Shown here in pieces: positions 12,401 to 20,147 of a DNA stretch of 64,000 nt. The translations under genes and the position numbers were made by a program. Position 1 is the stretch's first letter; each line of letters opens with the position of its first letter. The stretch comes from Patiria miniata (Eukaryota; Echinodermata; Asteroidea; Valvatida; Asterinidae). Below the pieces are notes generated by a model. It was not told the DNA's origin. It ran no database searches and saw nothing but the letters and a program-made list of their open reading frames with translations. Location: contig NW_024037074.1 in assembly GCF_015706575.1 (NCBI RefSeq), positions 18,341,334-18,405,333 of the forward strand. Direction: 5' to 3'.

Positions 12401-15400
12401 AAAAGTAACTGACAAAATTATTATTGAAAAGCATACTTGGTTTAAAGATAGTAATGGCACTAAGCTGAAATTGTTTTTTCTGGCATGCTGTTAATTTGAA
12501 GAAAAACAATTAAAGAAGGTCATTTTCAAAGATGCGTCTAAAATTCCATTAGTAGTTCGTTTTTAATTCGGCGAAGGCATGAATGGCTGCACGCAAGCGT
12601 TGACACAACGCACACACTAGCGCGATTGCTATAAACTTCATAAGGTTAGTTGTTATTAAGCATCCTTAATGCAGTTGTCTTCCAAGAGTGGTTATGAATA
12701 GCAAACTACCTACCCAGCAAATCAATTGTTTGAAGTCATTCTTAATGATACCTGAGTGCCACACTTTGGACCCTAATCTTATAGAATGACCCCTAATCTG
12801 TTAAAATGTTCAAGTATAGCATGCCTTGTCAACAAAACTTTTCTGCTAAACTATTAGGCAGCACCATGACGTTGGTCCTCGGATTACAACACTGCTATAA
12901 CCTAACTTATACTGTAAATCCCCCCCCCCCCCACAGTGCTCCATATACCACCGTGAGGTTCTATGCAACTTTCAACGGCACTCTCCAACCATCACAACAA
13001 CTCCAGGACGTCTTCCAGAGTGCTTCCTCCCAAGACGTGGAACTTCTCCTCTCACCCTATAAGGTTTTCAAGGAGAAACCACTGTCGGTCGCAGAAAAGA
13101 GTAAATCGGATCGCAGCAACAAAGACAGCAAGGTTTGTAATGGGCGCTTGTCTTTGAGTTTATCATTGCTCATCGTAATTTGGAACACTGCTATTAATAT
13201 GGGAAGTTTCTTTTGTGTAGACTAGAACCAGTGAGATATCAATTGTCAACATTTGTGGACTAGTCTGGTTTCCAGCCACTCCTTTGTAAAAAACTACATA
13301 GGGACTGAGAACACCTCTATTTAGCTTTTGTCGTAAGGCAAAATGTTGTCTTCACTTATATAATACATGATTAAACGCCCTTATAATATACATGATTATT
13401 TATTCCAAAAAGTAAACTGATAAACGGTGCATTTTATCAGTCAAACATTAGCAGCGCTACTGGGGGCATCGGGGAACCCCCTCCCCCCCCCCCCAGTTGT
13501 TTCCTTCCTTGCCTCTCCTTGCCCCCCCCCCCCCCCCCCCAGTTTTCCCCCAACAATTTATCTACAAATAGGTTAATTATGTTTATATTCTTCTCTGTTA
13601 ACATTCATATCAAGTTGAAGATAGAGAGTGAATCCTCGGTTCGGTGGACACACTTTGGGCCAATGAAAGCATTATAAACATTGCTACATTGTTCGACAAA
13701 TCATGCCACACATCCTTTTTTAGATTTTGGATATTAATTTAACTGCCTCCCAAAATCATTTCCTTACCCTCCAATTACCCCCCTCTCCCCGCCCCCCCCC
13801 CCCCCAACCCTCCATTTGTTTTTAGAGTCTGGCGCCGCCACTGCAGTCAAATGTAAGGGGCTTACACTAATATTGTTGCTACAATTTAGTCTGTTGCCTC
13901 TTCCAATTCAAATTACTTTTTTAAATCTTAACATGGCGAAAGATATTGGATGCTTTTTCATTTGAATTGAGCCATTTTGGAAGGAATATTTTAAATAACT
14001 TTATAGAGAGCTCCTCAGTATACACAATAAGTTACAAAAATTGGACAACAGGATATTGTGCAAGAAAGACCCTCCAAAGTAGTTGGGAAAGAAGTACGCA
14101 ATTCTCTCACACAATTCAGAAATTTATTGAAATACCGAAAATTTAAATAGTCAGTTCAATTTTGAAATTTTTTAGGCTGGGATAAAGTTTGATTTTTTTG
14201 GAAAAAAAATTGACAGATTTGCACTTTATAATTTGTATTCCAGTCGTGGTTGTCTCTGCATTGGTACATCATTCCAATCGTCGTCTTATTCCTGCTTGTG
14301 TTGATACTGCTGCTGGTTGCGAGAAGTCTTTACAAGTAAGCGTTGCCGAGATCAATTGTATGACTTTTTGATGTGTCAAGAACTTTTCTTTTATTGCTGA
14401 TTCCCAAGTTTTGTTTGACCTTTTGTGTACATGTACTTGTAACCCTCTTGTGCTGTAAATTGTGGTTTGCATAAGTCTGTTTGCAGATGAGGTAATGGGT
14501 TGTTTTCAGTTTTGTTTGTTAATTTTGTTGGTATGGACTGTTATTTGCACTATATTTTGTTTTGTTTTTCTCTGAATTGCAAATGATGCCAGAATTTTTT
14601 TCAGCTTTATTTTCCACGTGGTACATTATTCCCCAATAATGAGCAAACCTAATGCCACTTCTTCAGGTCATCGTATTTTCAGGAGCGATTTGGACTTTCA
14701 TTGTTGTCCACGAATTCTGTTGAGCCTGGTCTCGATGAACCTGATCTTGATGAATGGTTCGTTTATGTCACTCATTGGTTTGATGAGAATGCCTCGTAGT
14801 TTAGCCGGGTGAACTGCCTACGCCGGCCCCTCTAACATTAGGAGTCATTTCGTTAAGTATCCCAATAAGTAAGTTTATCCGCTACAGGTCTATTTTATTG
14901 AACATTAGTCACACATTTCTGAGCAACTTCCCTGTATCCTTCCTTCAATTAAGTTTTGTAGCAATGTTTGCATACCGATAAATAGTCTGAGGATCCGACA
15001 TTGCACACTACAACATCGACATCATCCGTGCATGCAAATTTAAAGCGACCCCGCGCGCCAGCGTCAGTTATGACATCATGTAGAGCAGAAATTCGGCCAA
15101 AGCTGTTGATTGGCCAATATTTGCCAGGTTAGTCTCATGCAACATCGGTTACTGAAAACACGATAGAAGGCGGCCGCTGAATGGTCACAATCTGGAGGTC
15201 AAGTGTTGTTTTGAATAATCTGCACAAATATCACAGACGCTTGCCGTACACACATCTGTGGATCTAACCCATGAGTTCATTTTGATAAAACTACAGGGAA
15301 GTTGTTCACAATCTTACAACTAATAATAGACACAACTGGCCTATTGCGGATAAACTTGCCAGCAATTTATCCCGGATGTTTAACGAGGTGGCTTCTGCTA

Positions 15401-17442
15401 GTCTTAAGTACAATGTAGATGCATAGCACAGCAATTAACTACTCAAGATGCATGGATTTATTTTCGGTAGATGTAGTGCCCTGTGTGTTTTAGCAACATA
15501 GGATAGTTCAGAGCTAAGTGTCGTTCTGCTATTTACACACTCAACTGTTTTCATTTCAGCACAGCAAATAAAAGCATGAAATAAGCTCCAGTTTAACACT
15601 CTGATGTTAATTCTTATGGACTCAAAGGTACACAAGTACCCCCCTCAACGGTTACAAGGGGAGAGTTGGGGGAGACCACGCGAAGATGCTATAACTTTAA
15701 TTGTGCTCATTCAGAATAAAATACTGTTCGTGCTTGAGTCCATTGCCAAAACTTAAAATTTTTATGAAAATTAAAGACCGTGGTCTCATCAAGAAATCAA
15801 GTTTTCAATTTAAAGATATGTTGGTTATCTGCTCTGTCAATATAAGAGGAGTGTAATTTATGGAACCAAGCTCAAAGAAAAACTATTTGCCAAAAAAAAA
15901 ACTTAGTAGTGAGAGCTTCATAAGTCCCTAACCCTAACTCCTTGCTCTTCAAAAATGTATGCTAGGACGTTCCTGACTCTTCCAAAATCCAACAGGGTGC
16001 AATTAACCAATTGCCGTATTCTTTGGAATGGGACATCATTTCGATGTACCGGTACAATATAATAGTCTGGCTGTACATCCCGAGACACCGGCTATGAATT
16101 ATTGAACCAGATGCTGATCGAGCACTGAAAGACATTTGTTTAGCAAAGCTAATGGTTACCAGCCAAAAATCTGTGGATGTGTATTGCTTTTGACTGGTTC
16201 GCATCTGATTGCCCCTTAGCAATATGCTAAGCAGTATACTCTAATGAGCAGATAGACCCATAAAGTTGGGCCCTAATGTTGGATTGTAGGCGATTTTGAG
16301 AACATAGTGTTGATGTAGTGCACGGTTAGTTAGAAGCATGATGTGAGCCTGTATTTTTTTACTGCTTGCAAAGTATGAGGACATGAATGGGTAGAATACG
16401 AACTGCAGTGTTCAAGTGAAACTTGTATCTTCCCAATGCACATTTTGGTCATCAGAGCCTTTCTGAACTTCCTCAAATATTCTCCCTCGTGCAAGAAACG
16501 GATGGCACATTCTTTGTACAAAAAACTCTGGGTTTTGAAGAAGAAGAAAAACTCCTCGCAGATTTTGAAGAATTTTGGAAGGAAAAGTAAGAACCAAAAT
16601 ATGGAGATGTTGAGTCTTTTACTGCTTGTGGATTTGGGATAAGTTACATCGGGAAACAAGGCCATAGAGGATGGATTCTATAGATTTAGTTGGGCATGCT
16701 TGAATACAGTTCTCATCACAGGTCATTTTATATTTGTTTGTAAGTGAGAATTAGTCCAAGTTTCTATAAAAAAAATTTGTGTTTCCAAAAAAAAAAGATT
16801 TTAGTCTCCTATTTAAGTTTCGGTTTTTACCGAATGACCGCCACAAAATGATTTCATAAATTTTCATCTTTATTACGAGTGCTCCGAGTTTCACTAGTCC
16901 ACATGTATTTTAGATTTTCGGAAGTGAATTGAGAGGTCAATTTTGGCTCGATATTTCTCTTTCTCGTCATGCGGTTTTTTAGTTTCCATAAATTGAGATG
17001 TTAGTAACAATTTAACAAAGGCCTCTTCCGTGGGTGATTTTCTTTAAGAAATCAATGTATCAAAATAATATTGAAAACTAGGACTTCTGCACGCTAATAT
17101 TCCTATTCGAGGGGTCCGGAAGCGCGCCACCAGGGGTCAACTTTCAGGATCTATATCTGGTGGCTGTAACTCGATACAATTCTCAGTTTTCATGTTGTGT
17201 TTTGTTGTCCTCACAGGAGGCGACGTCGAGGGGATTTCATCCGTAGCGGTAACATGACGGCGAACTTCGCCAACCCGGTGTACGCGCAGTACGCCCCGGC
17301 CCATACCGAGGACCACGACCCCTGCGTGGTGTCCATGGGAGGACAGAAGTTTATCAGCGGCACCGTTGTCATGGACAACGATTTTACCGACGTCCGACTA
17401 AGTAACGGATCGACGACCATGTCCACATTTGGCCCGACCTGA
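3285..17442 (+). CDS. DSL-family transmembrane Notch ligand (Delta/Serrate/Jagged-like), 10 exons, 5' incomplete
   Basis: Join 3285-3451, 4309-4447, 5451-5605, 7085-7347, 7861-10117, 10781-10947, 12025-12199, 12937-13132, 14244-14335 and 17217-17442. All introns are GT-AG and every junction keeps phase. Total is 3,837 nt = 1,278 codons plus TGA. Residues, numbered from 3285: MNNL ~1-153, DSL 163-207, 22 EGF repeats ~208-1049, cysteine-free juxtamembrane domain ~1050-1173, membrane helix ~1180-1200, cytoplasmic tail 1204-1278. DSL ligands on one cell activate Notch on its neighbour, and pulling by ligand endocytosis is part of the known mechanism. The intron after the residues W-P in the MNNL region is, from memory, also present in vertebrate Delta genes. 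Unlike Jagged there is no DOS pair directly after the DSL domain and no von Willebrand C domain. The signal-peptide exon is missing from what I can support. Introns carry a fold-back tRNA-like element, MITEs and C-tracts. Confidence 0.9.
4309..4447 (+). CDS. Notch-ligand exon b: MNNL domain, second part
   Basis: Enters in phase 2 (GAT TC|A) and leaves in phase 0 at GTAAGT. It encodes a C-x-Y-G-x-x-x-T-G segment, then an F-N-F-P stretch and N-P-I-R-R ending in S-W-P. This corresponds to the C-Y-G...F-P...N-P-I...W-P part of the MNNL/C2-like domain that contacts Notch and lipid in known ligands. Confidence 0.85.
4594..4672 (-). repeat. tRNA-derived sequence (left arm of fold-back)
   Basis: On the minus strand it reads TGGTCGAGTGGTAAGA (A-box-like, Ser/Leu-type D arm) and GGTCGTGGGTTCGAGCCC (B box). 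An anticodon-like stem-loop with CTGC/GCAG arms lies between. The acceptor stem does not pair well and no variable arm is present, so this is a tRNA relic of SINE type, not a working tRNA. Confidence 0.75.
4748..4826 (+). repeat. tRNA-derived sequence (right arm of fold-back)
   Basis: Plus-strand partner of the left-arm relic, with the same A-box-like TGGTCGAGTGGTAAGA and B-box GGTTCGAGCCC. The two differ at a few bases (for example ACGTCTGCACT versus ATGTCTATGCT). The tail GTGATTTTTTTTCCTCAC also matches the other arm. Confidence 0.75.
5451..5605 (+). CDS. Notch-ligand exon c: MNNL-DSL linking domain
   Basis: Preceded by a TTTCTCACAG acceptor; ends in phase 2 before GTAAGA. It starts G-G-I-R-I-K-I-D-V-W-D-D-D-N, the strand-plus-acidic pattern seen as L-x-I-E-A-W-D in other DSL ligands, followed by D-D-H-V-D-S-F-F. 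It joins exon b at the W-P|G boundary. Confidence 0.85.
6249..6610. mobile_element. MITE with CCTAAGGCC-poly(A) inverted ends
   Basis: The left end CCTAAGGCC followed by a run of A and AGT is mirrored at the right end by ACT, a run of T and GGCCTAAGG. The internal sequence is GC-rich near the left end. It lies in the intron between exons c and d. It has no coding capacity. The superfamily cannot be assigned because the target-site duplication is unclear. Confidence 0.65.
7085..7347 (+). CDS. Notch-ligand exon d: DSL domain and start of EGF 1
   Basis: Encodes the DSL domain (residues 163-207): Y-C-D-P-T-F-Y-G-S-S-C, then G-H-Y-T-C and V-C-R-P-G-Y-S-G-D-L-C. This gives the six-cysteine F-Y-G...G-H-Y...G-Y-x-G-x-x-C signature that binds Notch. 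EGF 1 (N-I-D-E-C, calcium-binding type) begins directly after it, so the DOS-type EGF pair of Jagged/Serrate is absent. Ends ACC G|GTAAGT in phase 1. Confidence 0.92.
7861..10117 (+). CDS. Notch-ligand exon e: end of EGF 1, then 20 EGF repeats in one exon
   Basis: A 2,257-nt exon from G|GC (phase 1) to AG|GTTGGT (phase 2). It completes EGF 1 and encodes repeats 2-20 plus most of repeat 21. Nearly all repeats have the calcium-binding D-x-D/N-E-C start. Many have the C-x-S-x-P-C site (for example CASSPC) used by protein O-glucosyltransferase and a C-x4-S/T-C site (for example CQNGATC) used by O-fucosyltransferase. The repeat starting at S-P-V-I-T-C departs most from the consensus. The apparent ATG at 7812 belongs to the intron, and the apparent stop after 10140 is past the donor site. 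Confidence 0.93.
10385..10490 (-). repeat. tRNA-derived SINE relic in intron
   Basis: The minus strand reads GGTGGTCATGGGTTCAGATCC, a good B box, followed by an AT-rich tail. An upstream A-box-like part (TTAGTAGAATGCTAGTATGG) is poorly kept. Short and decayed. Confidence 0.45.
10781..10947 (+). CDS. Notch-ligand exon f: end of EGF 21 and EGF 22
   Basis: Acceptor TTTCAG. The junction codon AG|C gives Ser and continues the EGF split at the end of exon e (A-Y-S-C-E-C). A last EGF follows, with C-V-S-S-P-C and C-S-C-K-P-F-I-I-G-Q-F-C. Exits in phase 1 at G|GTAACT. Confidence 0.88.
11006..11040. repeat. (CCCCCA)n simple repeat
   Basis: A C-rich run with A every sixth base, in the intron after the last EGF exon. 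Confidence 0.8.
11108..11492. mobile_element. hAT-type MITE with GGGGTGTGCAT ends (intron copy)
   Basis: Starts GGGGGTGTGCATCGGG and shares long stretches with four copies in the receptor cluster, including a TGTCAGGAACC motif, GGCTACATGG and GAATTTTGGGGTTGGGTT. Its right end is interrupted by the CAAGGGCGGATCC element that starts at 11493. A few bases of the end seem to continue after 11791. Confidence 0.7.
11493..11791. mobile_element. hAT-type MITE with CAAGGGCGGATCCAG ends, nested
   Basis: Terminal inverted repeats CAAGGGCGGATCCAG and CTGGATCCGCCCTTG. Flanking 8-mers ACAAGACT and ACACAACT match at 6 of 8 positions, an aged hAT-size target-site duplication. G- and C-runs lie just inside the ends. 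A second copy at 54903-55215 has a perfect 8-bp duplication. Non-coding. Confidence 0.85.
12025..12199 (+). CDS. Notch-ligand exon g: juxtamembrane domain, first half
   Basis: The phase-1 junction G|TT gives Val. The segment has no cysteine. Predicted by eye: a strand (A-K-V-L-F-T-L-Q-L), a helix (I-A-H-R-L-Q-R-V-I-E-V) and a strand (P-V-E-V-T-V-I-S-M-E). With the next exon this makes a beta-alpha-beta-beta-alpha-beta order, the layout of SEA-type folds. The canonical G-S-V-V-V self-cleavage site of mucin SEA domains is not seen. Confidence 0.75.
12937..13132 (+). CDS. Notch-ligand exon h: juxtamembrane domain, second half and stalk
   Basis: The acceptor is CCACAG directly behind a 14-C run that serves as the polypyrimidine tract. 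It encodes a strand (T-T-V-R-F-Y-A-T-F-N), a helix (Q-Q-L-Q-D-V-F-Q-S), a strand (D-V-E-L-L-L-S-P), then a lysine- and serine-rich hydrophilic stalk. Ends phase 0 at AAG|GTTTGT. Confidence 0.75.
13435..13850. repeat. C-rich intronic stretch, possibly a decayed MITE
   Basis: Contains three poly-C runs and ends GGCGCCGCCACTGCAG. This could be an old hAT-like end facing a weakly matching GCAGCGCTACTGGGGG on the left. The inverted-repeat match is imperfect, so the transposon reading is tentative. Confidence 0.35.
14244..14335 (+). CDS. Notch-ligand exon i: transmembrane helix
   Basis: Encodes S-W-L-S-L-H-W-Y then an uncharged run (I-I-P-I-V-V-L-F-L-L-V-L-I-L-L-L-V-A) followed by R-S-L-Y-K. This is a single-pass helix with a basic stop-transfer end. 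Phase 0 in, phase 2 out (AA|GTAAGC). Too short (92 nt) to stand out as a reading frame. Confidence 0.88.
14870..15359. mobile_element. MITE with ~70-bp inverted repeats
   Basis: The left arm reads AGTTTATCCGCTACAGG and ends near GCAACTTCCCTGTA. The right arm, reversed, reads AGTTTATCCGCAATAGG and ends near ACAACTTCCCTGTA. Arms are ~70 bp with scattered mismatches and the element is ~490 bp, in the last intron. No coding capacity. Confidence 0.7.
17217..17442 (+). CDS. Notch-ligand exon j: cytoplasmic tail with FxNPxY
   Basis: Acceptor TCCTCACAG; the junction codon AA|G gives Lys, then R-R-R-R-G-D. The 75-residue tail carries F-A-N-P-V-Y at residues 1221-1226, matching the FxNPxY clathrin-adaptor motif of LDL-receptor family tails. 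An overlapping N-F-A-N fits the loose NxxN pattern linked to Neuralized binding. Beyond the membrane-proximal Lys there is only one lysine (G-G-Q-K-F). The C-terminus F-G-P-T does not look like the PDZ ligand of Jagged. Stop TGA at 17440-17442. Confidence 0.9.
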
Positions 17443-17648
17443 GAGAGAAAAAATGTTACGGGTGTAATGTTCTAATTACTGACAGCGCAATTGCTATGAC
17501 TATTTGTACTTAAAATCTGAGTCTTCCTCAAAGCAAACGGACTTTTAACAACAGAAAATTTCTCTGTTGACTATCAAACCAGCCTTTTTGTAAAGAAACT
17601 GAATGCTGTATGTTATGTTTGATGTAGTTAATACCAGCAAAATGTGCA

Positions 17649-17654
17649 AATAAA
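17649..17654 (+). terminator. Poly(A) signal AATAAA of the Notch-ligand gene
   Basis: Canonical AATAAA about 207 nt downstream of the stop codon, giving a short 3' UTR. Confidence 0.7.
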
Positions 17655-18267
17655 ATGAATGTAAAATGCCTTCCAAATGTCCTTAAAAACTCAGCATAAA
17701 ATATTAGTTCCTCAAAACACTACATTTATATTTCTTGTCTGAAAGTTGAAATTATTGTAGTTTTCGTAATGGTTGAGTAACGTTACAGTCCACAGTATGT
17801 AATGTCTGAATCCTGTAAAATGTTGCACCAATTTGTTTTTGTCACACCCTACCCAAAGTATAGGCATTATCTTGTGCCGATACAGCTGAAATCTGAAATA
17901 CTTGAAACCCAAACGTTTACTGTCAATATTATTTATTATAATACTGTAAATCGCAAGTAGGAAGTTGTAAATAATAATAATAATTGTTTCAAAAATACAC
18001 ATAGGCCTAGCTCAGTGTAGAAACTTGATATTGTTTGATATGTCGTTAATTATTGTTACGGACGAATCCAACCGTGTCAGAACTGAACTTAATGAGCTTA
18101 CGTGACTTTCTGTATACTGAATGGTCTGTGGTCCGAATTGTATTTACTTTCGGCACCTCTTCTTTTTTAGGCAAGATAATGATCGTGAAGGCATGACAGA
18201 TCATATGATAATATGCATAATGTGCCTTTCTATTTAAGTGGTACTGGTAGTTAAGATACAATGCATC
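17655..18267. other. Intergenic spacer, no gene recognised
   Basis: AT-rich, with several short open frames lacking any recognisable domain. Confidence 0.5.
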
Positions 18268-18271
18268 TTAA

Positions 18272-18730
18272 CCCTAAAGGGGCCGGGGGGCGGAATCCGC
18301 CCCCCCCCCCTCAACATTTTCCGCGATAGCTTCTAAAAAAACATTTTCGCGACCCGAGCTGTTATGACTTTTTAGCCTCGAGCTTTGCGCATCTTTTGAT
18401 ACCAAAAACATAAAAATCGGACCACGGGTTGGCACGTAGCGAAAATTTTTCCGGCGCTACGCGCCGTGAAAACTGAATTTTCGCATATACGTCGTGTACA
18501 CCGAGCAGAATTGGCATTCATACATATGAATAATTAATTAGCCATAATTCCAAAACCCATTGACCTATAGCCATGAAATTTCTTGGGCATGTTTAGGAAG
18601 AGTTGCTCTATGAATGTGGTGAGTTTCAAAATTTTTCGTCACTCGATGGCCGAGATCTTAGGGGGGCGGGGCAGAATCCGCCCCCCCCCCCCGGCTGAGA
18701 GATGGTCAAAATAACCCGGCCCCTTTAGGG
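18272..18730. mobile_element. piggyBac-type MITE
   Basis: Flanked by TTAA on both sides (18268-18271 and 18731-18734). Ends CCCTAAAGGGGCCGGG and, reversed, CCCTAAAGGGGCCGGG. CCC...GGG termini with a TTAA target are the hallmark of piggyBac. Subterminal GGCGGAATCCGCC-type runs are also repeated inverted. It is 459 bp long and non-coding. Confidence 0.88.
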
Positions 18731-18734
18731 TTAA

Positions 18735-19698
18735 AGGTTGCATAAGTTTACTTTTCCCCCGGTCTTCCAATCGATTCCGCATTTTTTTTTTAGACGAACG
18801 TCGAACGTCCTTCATCGGGAATGAGCGCCTGCCATTTTGTTGTGAAGAACATGAATGTACCATTAAACTCGTGTTGTCAATAAACTGGGTGGACAGAAGC
18901 GATTTCCCCAACAAATAATTTGCTGAAAACCAAAAGACACATATACATCATATTATGGGCTACGCACACCAGGTCCGCGATAGGTTTGTGAGGACCTGAC
19001 AAAAAAACGCTGTGAGGACATTAAAAAGTCCCCACAACTTGATATAAATTTTCTCCACAATAGAAATATTCTTCTCCCCGCGCTCTCTGATCTGACAGGG
19101 CATACCATGGTCCAATATCTGTGCTAAAAGACAGCTAGAGCTTTGATTATACTAAAACATTGTGAGAGGCTCAGTCGTGTTGCGTTTTTTTTTTGTAAAC
19201 CAGTCGTGCTCCTTAACCCCCGCTCCACCGATCCCAAGTATGGATTGTATAAACACGAACGGCTATCCCTTGTCAAGCAACTTTGAGAGATTTCGTGTAC
19301 ATGTCTAGGCCTATGGATTTTTGGATGTAATATGTACCAAAAATTATGCTCTTACGTTGGTAAGGCCAAACTCGGGCCTTTATGTCGGTTCCCTCTACTT
19401 TTTGAGGAGGAACGTGTTTCTGTAAATAGTATCTGTACTATCGTGTATGTATTAACTGTAACCAATCTGATTGCGCTACTTAATGGCGTACTATTTTATG
19501 CAACCGAAAAATTGAATACCAAATGGCATGCAGCACCCTATGATCAACATAACGTGTTTGTATGGTTTTCAAATCTTCAGCATTTGCTGGGACCCAATTG
19601 CACGGTTTACTCGGTGAAAAATAACCCTGTCGTTTTGTGTCATTGGTTGTTAACAATACGAACATTTAACTTATTCTTCGTTGTGGTACCGTATTAAA
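18735..19698. other. Intergenic spacer, no gene recognised
   Basis: No domain, splice pattern or repeat family was recognised. The longest frame (about 121 codons from 19332) has no family resemblance. Confidence 0.45.
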
Positions 19699-20147
19699 CA
19701 GTGTGGAAGTCGAGTACATTTTTCATGAGTATATATAGAGCACATAATACTTTGCCATGAGTACGAGTACTTTGTCAGAAGTATATACCGTGAGTACGAG
19801 TACAAGGATTTTTTTCTACGAGTACCCAACAATGTACTCGAGTACGAGTAGTATACAAGAATGAGTACAAGCACATTTCAATGTGTCACGTATTCAAGGG
19901 CTTTTTGCAGTCAAACTAGGCATTAAACAAAATAATGCAGAAGCATCTCAAATAGTAGAAAACTGGTTCTTTTTTCTGCATGTAGCAAATTGTTGCGGGA
20001 GAACATTTTGCGAGAGTACAAGTACATTGTCATGAGTACAAGTACGAGTACTTTGTCGTCACACGAGTACCGGTACGGTACGAGTACATTTTCATGCAAA
20101 CCAACAGAGTGTGTATACGACGAGTACGAGAACATACACACTGGTGT
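19699..20147. mobile_element. Probable hAT-like MITE rich in GAGTAC
   Basis: Bounded by CAGTGTGG on the left and ACACACTG on the right. Many GAGTAC/GTACTC hexamers (often GAGTACGAGTAC) are packed near both ends, like the subterminal repeats that bind transposase in some hAT elements. The flanking target duplication is only approximate. Confidence 0.5.

Noticed and set aside
12806-13225. A 139-codon frame read as a separate gene
   Set aside because: Only 12937-13132 is coding (exon h); both ends run into intron sequence past clear splice sites.
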